DNA of 13,253 bases. It comes from Chrysochromulina tobinii (taxonomy: Eukaryota > Haptophyta > Prymnesiales > Chrysochromulinaceae). A program made the translations under genes and the position numbers. Below the pieces are notes generated by a model. It did not search any database. It was not told the DNA's origin and saw only the letters and a program-made list of their open reading frames with translations. This document shows, in pieces, positions 1 through 7,424 of the stretch. The stretch covers positions 1 to 13,253 of the forward strand of contig JWZX01001579.1 in the NCBI GenBank assembly GCA_001275005.1, in the 5' to 3' direction. Numbering within the stretch: the first letter of the stretch is position 1; every line of letters starts with the position of its first letter.

Positions 1-3000
1 GCAGGTCCCCGGGCGATTGCACTTGTGGGAAAGGCGCTGTGTCCGGTGGCGGTGGTGGTGCTGTTGTCGGCATAGCACTTCCCAGGGGAGCAGCTTGGTC
101 CCATTCCAGGGTGTCGCCATAGAATTCCACGAGCTGGTTCTTGGTGTAGGCGACGCCATCTGGCCCAATACGTAGCTCGACGGCGCTCCGCGTGACCTCA
201 GCCACGAATTGATCGCGAAGTTCAGCCACGCTGGGCAGCATGAGCCGCGAATCTGCTGGCGTGCGCGACACAAATGCAAATGGAAAGCTGCGCACGCGTG
301 CCGGCGCGACAGCCTTCGCCTCCTCATCATAGAGGTCTCCGCTGTCCGAGGCCGCCGACCATGTGAGCTCGAGATGCAGCGCCGCATGCGCCGCCCAGCT
401 GTCCGTCGGCCCAGCCATAGGCGTGTCGACCAGTGTCGCGGGCCTGATGTCCACGTGGTCCGGGCCGTAGCGAATGAGTAGCCGCTCGCCATGCACGTGA
501 TCGGAGAGCGGCAGCACGAGTGCGTGCCCCTCGGCGCCCACGCACGCAGTAAAGTGGCCCTGGCCGTTGGCCGTGCTGCCGGTGTACACGAGGCACAGCG
601 GCACACGGGAACAGACGTCACGATGCCCGAGCTCCCCCCACAAATCTGGAAGGTAGATGCCGCTCATGCCGCTGATGAACGTGCCTTGGGGTTGGTCGCT
701 ATCGTAGTGGTACACGACAATCGGCCGGCGCATCGCATGGGCCAACACGAAAATATGCAGCTTCTCGAGGTAACATCCTGACCTCCCGGCTCGTCCCAGA
801 GCCTGCTGCACCTCCTCCCGAAACACGTCGTCATTCGAAGGGTCCGAAATGGCCGCCGGAGTGCCCGCGTACTCGCGGATCTGCACGAGGGAAGCGAATG
901 GCGAGAGGTGCACTGTCAGTGGGCTTGGTGGGCGTCAGGGTTATGAGGGGGGTGGGCGGCTGCGCGGCCGGATCGTCATCACACTGACCTGCTCGGCTCG
1001 CATCCGAGGGAGGAGTACCCTCACGAACTGCTCATTGTTGAGAAGATTGAACACCATCGAGCGGAGCACGCCCACGTTCGTCGTGCCAGCTTGGTCGTGC
1101 ACACCCCATGCGCCGAGCGCCGCCGCGTGCAGCAGGCAGTTGCCGTCCCCTTTTGTGGACAGAGGGTGAAGCTCGCACGCGCGCAGCAACTCGGGCTCCA
1201 CTGTGCCGGCGCACGTGACGGGCGGCTGCCACGCAAGGCACGAGCGGCCCGAGAGGGGATCGACGATGTTCGTCTCACTGCTCAGGTTGGCGAGCGGGAA
1301 GAGACGACGCGCGGCGGCGTCGGCAGGCAGCAGAAAGGTCGACCACGAGACGGGCCTGTCGCCGAGCCACACTGAGTCCGTGGCAGGAGCTTCGGCGAGC
1401 TCCTTCTGAACCGCCGCCGCCTCGGTTGGCGCCACTTTGGACATCGAACGCTTCGGTTCGAGATCATCTCGATAGTCGATATCATCTCGATCTGGGGAGA
1501 CGCGTACAGATGAGGCTTTGCTGATCTGGTTCAGTATCCTATCAACGAGAGCTTGTGCGAGAGACCTCCCGTCGTCCTGAACCTGGTTGAACGGGCTTAC
1601 CGGGTTCGGCGTTGAGACGATAGGCGAGGGTGGCGCGTCGATAGGCGAGGGTGGCGCGCCGCCGTCTCCCGGCTTGGTACGCCTCGGCAAAGTGAGCAAC
1701 ACCACGTCCCCTGGTTGGGTTCCCTCAGGGGCGACAAGCTCGATCAACTCACCCTTGTATTCGAATGTGAGCGTCATTCCCTTGCGCCAGTTGTACGGTA
1801 CTTGCAGCTTGCGCACGACAGCCATGGCGTCGGGGGTGCCAAAGATGCCTGACTCGGTGGGACTGGGCGCGTCGAGGCGCTGCTGGAGCAGGTCAGCAGC
1901 CGAGTAGCCCGCGGGCAGGGATTTCAGCCGCTGGATCTCGGCATTGGCCGCACAATAGATTGCAAACGCTTCCGATTGGCTCGAGCTTGAGTAGATTGGC
2001 TGGAGCTCCCTGATTAAGTCTTCGACGAGCTGGGATCGCACGCTCTTGGCACGTTTCAGCTGCATGGGTACGTTCGCGCTTTCCTGGGCCTTCCACAGTC
2101 TCTCCATCTCTGTTGTAATCGTCGACTGGCGCGCTGGGACCATCGGCTGCTCGGGTGCCGAGTCCGCGGGAGCATGCGTCGTCGTGACGGCGCGGCAGGC
2201 GAGTAGATCGAGTGCATCTTGAACGGCCAAGTGGCACCTCGTGAGCGTCGCGATGGGCTTGATGCGCGGAAGCTCGAGCTCTTCGTTCGCGTGCTTCTCG
2301 AAGCCGAGGCTCTGCATGAGCGCGATGCCGCCAGACAGGCAAAAGAGCGTCTTAAGCTTCGGGTTGGCGAGTTTCACGATCCGGTATTTGGGCTCGTCTG
2401 GTTGCTTGATGACGTTGAGAAGGAGCCTCTGCACAAGCTCAAGGGCGTCGCGTGCGACCGCGTTCTCGTGCGTCGTGCTGAACGTGCCGAGCGCCGTCAC
2501 TACTACCTTGGGCGTCTTGCTGACGCAGCATACGTCCGAATCAGTGGGCACGTAAGCGATCCTGCCGTCGTCGAGCTGGACGAGGTACACATAGTAACGG
2601 CCTTGCGTCCGCCCACCGACGTGTGTCACCATGCCCGGGAACCACGCTTTTCGGTGATCGTCAGTCCACATTAAGCACGCGACGCTGTCACCGACGCCGA
2701 AGCGGAAGGATCCGAAGGTAGAGGGCGGCGTAGGGGGCGGCAGCGCGGGCTTCTCAGGGCTTGCGGGCGTACCGCCTTCGGCACGTATACAGTACTCGGT
2801 ATCCTCCGGTGCGAAGGCACACCCAATAGTTCTGTCGTCGAGTTTCACCTGGTACTTGTACTGCTTGGGAACAGATCCGTCCACACTTTTCGACACATCG
2901 ATGGCCTCGACGATGCCCGCGAACCACGAGTTGGTCCCGTCCTTCAGCCTCATGTTGCATTGGACACGTTCCCCCACCTGGAAACGAGTCGGCGGCAGCG

Positions 3001-6000
3001 GCGGGGGTATGAAGCGACCTTCGTTCTCGGGCACGTCGAAACGTTTCAACAACGAAACCCTCGACGGCTTGGTCTTGGCGGCGGCGGGTGTGGGAGGCGG
3101 TGCGGCGCCGGCCCTCGAGGGGGCTGCGGCAGCAAGGGGGTGGATCGCCGGCGGTACGACCACCACTCCCTCGTCCCGTGGCCCCGCGATCGAATGACCC
3201 TCGCCTGTGAACGCGGAAGCTTCCGAGCGCGCGGCCACCTGCTTATCATTCGGTGCATGTACGAGCACTTGGTCGCCGCCGTAAAACTCAGCACCGTGCG
3301 CTGCGAAGAAGCCACGCCTTGCGTCCTTCCATCTTTCGTTCTTCTGGTCCTCGGCAGCGTACGCGCCGAGTTGAAGAGCATCAGCCACCTCTTCGGCCGG
3401 GCTTTTGCGCGGCGAGGCCGCCGCGGGTCGGACTGCCTCATTGACGTCCATGAGGACGTAGACCTTAGGGGGCACCTTGACAAGATCGTAGTTGGCTGGT
3501 TGCTCTGGCGGCTTGCTCTCACTTTTTGGTAGTAGAGGGCGTGGCAAACTGCTCGAGGTAGAAGGCATGATAGTAGTGCGCGGCTTCAGCTTCGAGTACT
3601 GCGTGCCCGGATGCGGTGGTCGAGGCGTCGTCGGCGACTTTGCCGCAGGTGGTGGCGGTGGCGTCGTCGTCGACTTTCCCGCGGGCTCGAGGGCGGTGCG
3701 TACGCTGTTCAGAGCCTCATCCACGAGCTTGAGGTCTGCACCATCGGGCAGGTGCACACCCTCGTTTGATTCCTCAAAGCCGCACGCGCACAGGAAGGCG
3801 ACGGCGTCTTGATGAGGGAACAGTTTTTGGCTAAGCGCCTTGTTCGTCTTAGACTTCAGCAAGCGAAATCTTGGCTCGTCGGGATTTTCGATCACGTTGC
3901 TTAAAACCTTGAGCAAGATGGTCAGCGTCGCCTCCGGCAGGTCACTCACGGATGGCAACTCTCTCGCTTGGCGCGAGGGTTTCAGCGTGGAGAGCGCCAG
4001 AGCTTGGGCCAAAGCTTCTTCGTTCGGCAAGTCACGGCTAACGAGAGGCGATTCCCTCTCGGCGAGAGCCTTCTGTAACGCCGCCCTCTCGGCCGCCGCC
4101 TCGGGCGCCGCCCTATCTGCCGCCGCCGCCTTCTCGGCCGCCGCGTCTCCGGTGTCTATTGCGGATCTTGACAGCGGAGCGGAGCAGAATGGCGAGAGGG
4201 CTCGGAAGGGCGAGGCCGCGGGTGCGGTTTCAAAGGACGTCGCCGCAGGCCTCGCACCGAAGCCGAAACGGTTGGAGGCTGCGCCGAGCTGCTTGGGCTC
4301 CAGCCACCCCGTTGTGACGCCGTCCTCCAGCTCGACCTTGTATGTATAGCTTGATCCGTCAATATCGACGATCTCGCCGCATTGGCCCTTCCGCTCGCCG
4401 TCCAACAGCTCTACGTAGTGGCCCACCTCCAGACGGCCCTTGAACGTCTGGGAGGGGTACACCACGTCCACATCCAGGTCGGCGAGCGTCCCAGCCGGCG
4501 CAAAGGCGCCCAGCGCCGCGCGGAGGAGCTGCACGTCGGTGATCACGCGCGCCTGCGCCACGTGCGCCTCGAAGAACACAGCTTCCAACAGCGTGCGCAC
4601 TTCTGCCGTCACGCCGCCGCCGCGCGCGAGCATCGCGTCCGATGCGCTTGCGTACAGCTCGGCGACCGTCTCCGGCATGCCCAGCCCTTTGCGGATCTCG
4701 AAGACCGACGCGACCATCGAGAGCATCAGCGGGTTGGCCGTGACGCGATGCTGCGTCGTCGGCGCGTCGGGGTCCGTGCTCGTTGGCATGCGCTCTACAA
4801 AGGCCATCAGCTGCCTCACGTCCCCCTCAGTCCCCAGCCGCTGCAGCAGCGCCTGCTCCTGCTGCGCCTCGGTCAGCGGCGCCAGCTTCAGCAAGCGGAA
4901 GCCGGCAAAGCGCGCCTCGTCCACGCCCGCCGGCCGCGAGGTGCAGAGCATCACGTGGCCCTGCGGTGCCAGCACCTCGACGATATGCTGCTCAATCTCG
5001 GCGCGCTTGGCGCCGGCCTCGTCGAGCCCGTCGAGGAGGAGCAGCGCGCGCCGCGCCATCATTGCCTGGCGCAGCATGCGGTGCACCTCGGGCCTCTCAG
5101 TGAGGCAGAGGTACGCGTCGACCCAGTTCCAGTGCGACGCGAACGCATCAGGTGCATCGCGCAGCCTCGCCTGGAGCAGCTGCACCTTGATCACGATGGG
5201 CACCAGCTCGGCGCGATCGAGCGCCAGTACCACCGCTTGGCTGATGAGCGTCGTCTTGCCCGCTGCGGGCGGCGCGGTGAGCAGTGCGGCTCCCGGGGCA
5301 GTGATCGCCTCGCCGAGGCTTCGTGCGGCGTGCAGCGAGTGCAGCCAATCGCTCAGGCCGCGCACGTCGCGCACGCCAGCCAGATCGGCATCTCCCATCA
5401 CTGTGATGGCCACACACTGCTTCAGCGCATCCAGCTGCTTGCCCGTGAGCACATCGAAGATCTGCGTGTGCTGCTTGCGCAGCTCCCGCGTCCACCACCC
5501 GCTCAGCGCCTCGAAGGCGGCGTACGGCAGCTCGCGCGGCGCGTGGTTCCACGGGTGCAGCGTGAGCGTGGCTGGTGGCTCGCCGCTGCTGCCCCCCAAG
5601 AAGGTGAGTTGGTGGTAGAGGCCTTCGGCGCCCGCCGTGGCCACGTCGGCATCGCGCCAGCCGCCAACCGTACGCACGGTGAGCGGCTGGCCGGCGGCGT
5701 AGCGCCGGGCGCCGAGCGCCGCTGGAGAGCAGCGCCGTAGTGACCATGGTCTCGGGCTGCAGCCTATCAAACGAAGAGCGCACCATGCCGAGCGCGGCTT
5801 GGAGCTGCGTTGGATCGCCCTGTTCTTGTGATTTGAAGAGCGCCGCCGCCGCATCCACGCACGATAGCACGGCGCCGCCCGCCTCGTGCGCCGCGTGCGC
5901 GATCGTGTGGCACCGCGCCGCGCGGTCGGCAATCTCACGCGCCCGCTTGCCCACGGCGCGCAGAGCCGACTCCGACTCCATCCGCCGAGCATCGTCCGCC

Positions 6001-7001
6001 AGGCGGCGTGCGGGCTCGGCGAGGTCTCGAAGCGCACGCGCATCGCTGACGAACGCGGCGTCCCAGCCGGCAGCGGGCGGCCGCCACGGCAGCACCGCCT
6101 GGCTGCATCGGTCGTAGGCGAGCTCGGCGTCGTCGCCGCCCGTGACGGCGGCGGCGACACGCCCCCCGGTCGCATCGACGACGCCAAAGCGCGGCCCGCC
6201 GCCCGCTTCGGAGCCTTGCCAAGAGAGCAGCAGCAGCGGCTGTCCCTCGGCGAGGCGCAGCGGCGACGCGGCGAGCGCATCGACCTGCGGCAGCGGCTCC
6301 GCCGGCGCGGCCGTCACGCTGTGCGACGCGAGCATCTGAAGCGGAAGCGACCCGAGCGTCTTTGTCAGCGCGCCGACGGTGCTGCGCGCGTACTCCTCAT
6401 AAAGTCTGACGACCTTGTCCTTGTCGCCCTTGCTCGTGAACTTGGACTTCTTGATCCGCTCAACTGCCAACTCAGCAGCGACTCCGAGCTCGCTCGCATT
6501 AACCTTAACGGGTGTCGCGTCCGCGTTGCTGCTCAGCGCAAAGACCTTGGGCTGCAGCTGATCGAGGGGCTCCCGGAGCGCGGGGTAGGCCGTCAACCGC
6601 TTCATGAGCTCTCGGCTCAACGAGTCTTCGCAGCAGCACCTGCGTGGGAGAGTGGCAGGCGGGTGAGGGTTATGATCGTCGATGTCGTCGAGGTTGGTGT
6701 CGTCCTTGTCGTCGCAGGCATCAGGCCGCACGGGGCCAAGTGCCTCGGATACCTCGTGGACAGGAGAGGCAAGCGGCAGAAGCTCACTCAACTCCTTCCA
6801 AAGAGTCGCTCCGCCGTCCTTGGGCTGCACACGAATGCATGTCCCGGAGCGCTTGATGACGGTGCCGATAGTTTCGACTATCTTATGCTTGAAGCGCACG
6901 TAGTCGCCCTCCTTCAGGTCCATCGCGGGTGACAGGGCGATGCCGCCCCGAATTGGGAAACTCCTTCTCCTCGTCTCGAATCTTTTGATGGCCTCCCTCA
7001 T
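1..7001 (-). CDS. Gene A: giant NACHT-UIM-PUB-OTU chimeric protein (5' two thirds; 3' end off the left edge)
   Basis: This is a partial gene, read from 7001 down to 1, with exons at about 7001-989 and 880-1 around a 108-bp intron. In order it encodes an SH3-like domain (about 6923-6765), a helical region, a NACHT NTPase (about 5296-4601), an SH3-like domain (about 4435-4281), a UIM (4036-3977), a PUB domain (3946-3683), proline-rich linkers, two Tudor/SH3-like modules (about 2995-2530), a second PUB domain (2461-2195), a PEGTQPGD module (about 1810-1685) and an A20-type OTU domain (1264 to about 440). The first in-frame ATG is at 7001, after an in-frame stop near 7101. The ATG at 6923 has G at -3 and +4 and sits right at the first domain, so it may be the true start. 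The reading frame shifts once between about 5790 and 5690. The likely role is an NLR-like switch protein that handles ubiquitin. Domain calls rest on motifs; function is inferred. Confidence 0.8.
440..1264 (-). other. A20/TRABID-type OTU deubiquitinase domain of gene A (interrupted by the intron)
   Basis: The catalytic cysteine lies in GDGNCLLHAAALGAWGVHD (Cys codon 1138-1136), which matches the A20/Cezanne/TRABID branch of OTU proteases, including the W-G-V-H-D extension. After the intron the domain continues with LHIFVLAHAMRRPI and SGIYLPDLW, also hallmarks of this branch, and the catalytic His in QGHFTACV (His codon 556-554). These enzymes cut ubiquitin chains and often damp innate immune signalling in animals. 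Catalysis is predicted; chain preference cannot be read from this. Confidence 0.85.
881..988 (-). other. Spliceosomal intron in gene A, splitting the OTU domain
   Basis: On the minus strand the donor reads CAG|GTCAGT with the G at 988, and the acceptor CTCGTGCAG|ATCCGC ends at 881. Both flanks are phase 0, and joining them gives RAEQ-IREYAG, which links the OTU half holding the catalytic Cys to the half holding the His. A CACTGAC sequence matching the branch-point consensus lies about 33 bases before the acceptor and is followed by a pyrimidine-rich run. Without removal, the first exon's frame meets a stop near 941. A nearer AG (GACAG) exists but would break the frame with this donor. Confidence 0.8.
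1618..1659. repeat. 21-bp tandem duplication inside gene A only
   Basis: A 21-bp unit starting CGATAGGCGAGGG occurs at 1618-1638 and 1639-1659 with one change, coding PPSPIDA/PPSPIVS in the proline-rich linker before the OTU region. Gene B has a single unit, so the duplication came after the copies separated or was lost in B. It keeps the frame. Confidence 0.9.
2195..2461 (-). other. PUB domain 2 of gene A
   Basis: The core LLLNVIKQPDEPKYRIVKL followed by LFCLSGGIALMQSLGFEKH is a good match to the PUB fold pattern (N-P-x-E-x-K-Y-R, then a hydrophobic helix ending in LGF). It probably docks p97/Cdc48 or a protein with a similar tail. The paralogue in gene B lies at 12276-12548 with near-identical residues. 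Confidence 0.78.
3683..3946 (-). other. PUB domain 1 of gene A
   Basis: About 88 residues show the PUB pattern: a helix, then LSNVIENPDEPRFRLLK, a second part around LFPHQDAVAFLCACGF, and a closing helix. PUB domains (found in PNGase, HOIP and UBXD1) bind the C-terminal tail of p97/Cdc48. This one is more diverged than the second PUB domain in the same protein. Gene B's equivalent would lie beyond the right edge. Confidence 0.7.
3977..4036 (-). other. Ubiquitin-interacting motif (UIM) in gene A
   Basis: The stretch NEEALAQALALS fits the UIM pattern of acidic residues, then a hydrophobic residue, two residues, Ala, three residues and Ser. UIMs are single helices that bind the Ile44 face of ubiquitin. 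It sits between a Glu/Ala-rich helix and the first PUB domain, which makes a ubiquitin role more credible than the short motif would alone. Confidence 0.65.
4601..5296 (-). other. NACHT NTPase domain of gene A
   Basis: Read in the frame open below about 5715, this region has a P-loop (TAPPAAGKTTL, about 5278-5246), a Walker B with the NACHT-type acidic pair (ALLLLDGLDEAG, about 5047-5012), a sensor-1-like CTSRP (near 4940) and a TANPLML motif (near 4740) of the kind that follows in NACHT proteins. NACHT domains bind ATP or GTP and switch NLR-type proteins between inactive and oligomeric states. The first glycine of the P-loop consensus is alanine here. The segment before it, with LHPWNHAPRELP near 5550, is recognisable to me as a recurring companion of NACHT domains in algal proteins, but I cannot name it. 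Confidence 0.82.
5687..5790 (-). other. Reading-frame break in gene A just upstream of the NACHT domain
   Basis: Protein-like sequence in one frame runs down to about LQPETMVTTALLSSGA (near 5715), and protein-like sequence in a frame one base later takes over at GARRYAAGQPLTVRTVGGW. One extra base in the G/C-rich stretch around 5705-5730 would explain it. Two in-frame introns are also possible: 5687-5783 (97 bp, donor GTGCGC) or 5687-5744 (58 bp, donor GTCACT), both ending GGCCAG; their donors are poor and no good branch point is visible. A sequencing error, a real frameshift or an intron cannot be told apart here. Confidence 0.75.
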
Positions 7002-7051
7002 CAGGCACGGCCGCACCGCTGTAGGTCTGCTAAACGAGGATATGTCTCGTC

Positions 7052-7077
7052 TTAACCCTAACCTTAACCCTGACCCT
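7052..7077. repeat. Degenerate telomere-like repeat upstream of gene A
   Basis: The plus strand reads TTAACCCTAACCTTAACCC then TGACCCT: about four imperfect CCCTAA units, or TTAGGG on the minus strand. It lies about 50 bp before gene A's first ATG. Genes continue on both sides, so this is an interstitial tract and not a chromosome end. Confidence 0.7.
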
Positions 7078-7088
7078 ACTGAACACGT

Positions 7089-7106
7089 GCCTGATAAGCA
7101 TCAGGC
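7089..7106. other. Short perfect inverted repeat upstream of gene A
   Basis: GCCTGAT, a four-base loop AAGC, then ATCAGGC form a perfect 7-bp stem. The stem sequence GTGCCTGAT also recurs inverted as ATCAGGCAC at 7000-7008, overlapping gene A's first ATG. It directly follows a CACGTG (7084-7089). A regulatory role is possible but unsupported beyond symmetry and place. Confidence 0.5.
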
Positions 7107-7128
7107 AAATGATTGTCGCCATAATAGC

Positions 7129-7161
7129 CACAAGGGCAACTTCACAAGGGCAACTTCACAA
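7129..7161. repeat. 14-bp tandem repeat in the spacer
   Basis: CACAAGGGCAACTT occurs at 7129-7142 and 7143-7156, with a third partial copy starting at 7157. It is a simple slippage-type repeat with no evident function. Confidence 0.9.
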
Positions 7162-7240
7162 ACCACCCGAAGTCAGTAGTCACAACCCAGGGTGTCTGCC
7201 CAGCCAGTTCCACGCCAACGTCTAGACGGAGCATGCAATG

Positions 7241-7279
7241 GACGACTTGGCGCTCTCGAGGACGACTGGTGCTCTCGAG
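7241..7279. repeat. 20-bp imperfect tandem repeat in the spacer
   Basis: GACGACTTGGCGCTCTCGAG (7241-7260) is followed directly by GACGACTGGTGCTCTCGAG (7261-7279), differing by one deletion and one change. It lies in gene B's 3' flank. Confidence 0.85.
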
Positions 7280-7328
7280 GTCATAATCATGTGTACACAC
7301 TACACTCGAGTTCCGTGCATTCTCGAAA

Positions 7329-7424
7329 ACCTAGATCCAGCTGCCGTCCTGTTCACTTTCCATACCGCAACCTCAACCTAGATCCAGCTGTGTCACCATC
7401 CTGTTCACTTTCCATACCGCAACC
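7329..7424. repeat. ~47-bp tandem duplication spanning the stop codon of gene B
   Basis: A unit starting CCTAGATCCAGCTG and ending CTTTCCATACCGCAACC occurs at about 7330-7372 and again at about 7377-7424, differing by a 5-bp gap and a few changes in the middle. The right-hand unit codes gene B's last ~15 residues. The left-hand unit lies just after the TGA, which is formed at the join of the two units. Confidence 0.9.

Larger units (their letters stand above)
1..3148. repeat. Left arm of the ~10.1-kb tandem duplication (gene A copy)
   Basis: Position 1 aligns to 10105 and 3148 to 13253, in the same orientation and nearly without gaps. Substitutions are spread throughout, several per hundred bases in many stretches by eye, so this is an old enough duplication and not one sequence assembled twice. 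Gene A has its own in-frame extras here of 18, 9, 3, 21 and 9 bp. Confidence 0.95.
7002..7372. other. Intergenic spacer between gene B's stop and gene A's start
   Basis: This spacer is visibly richer in A and T than the genes and must hold gene B's 3' UTR and polyadenylation signals as well as gene A's promoter and 5' UTR. I see no coding sequence, tRNA or clear TATA box. It is built of small duplications: a 14-bp unit at 7129-7156, a 20-bp imperfect unit at 7241-7279 and half of a 47-bp duplication at 7329-7372. It also has a telomere-like run at 7052-7077, a CACGTG at 7084-7089 and a 7-bp-stem hairpin at 7089-7106. Confidence 0.8.

Noticed and set aside
910-988. A shorter intron using the nearer GACAG acceptor with the GTCAGT donor
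   Set aside because: It would put the second exon out of frame. The GTGCAG acceptor restores frame in both copies and has a branch-like CACTGAC at a suitable distance. A shifted donor (GTGTGA) would rescue the nearer acceptor but is a weaker site.
1-3148. The ~10.1-kb repeat as an assembly duplicate
   Set aside because: The arms differ by many substitutions and ten in-frame length differences, too many for one sequence placed twice.
4382-5740. Long open frames on the plus strand, up to about 450 codons
   Set aside because: They are antisense to the NACHT-SH3 region of gene A, consist of Arg/Ala/His-rich low-complexity protein, and arise because GC-rich coding DNA has few stops. No domain is recognisable in them.
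5720-6280. Upstream extension of the NACHT frame to 6280 on the minus strand
   Set aside because: Its translation here is Arg/Pro/Ser-rich noise, while the frame one base away codes convincing helical protein over the same DNA. It is a shadow.
6640-6787. A 148-bp intron from GTGAGC to CACGCAG that might also explain the later frame shift
   Set aside because: The resulting frame meets a stop a few codons later, and the original frame clearly codes protein between 6625 and about 5715.
7052-7077. A chromosome end
   Set aside because: Only about four degenerate units are present, and genes of the same array continue on both sides.
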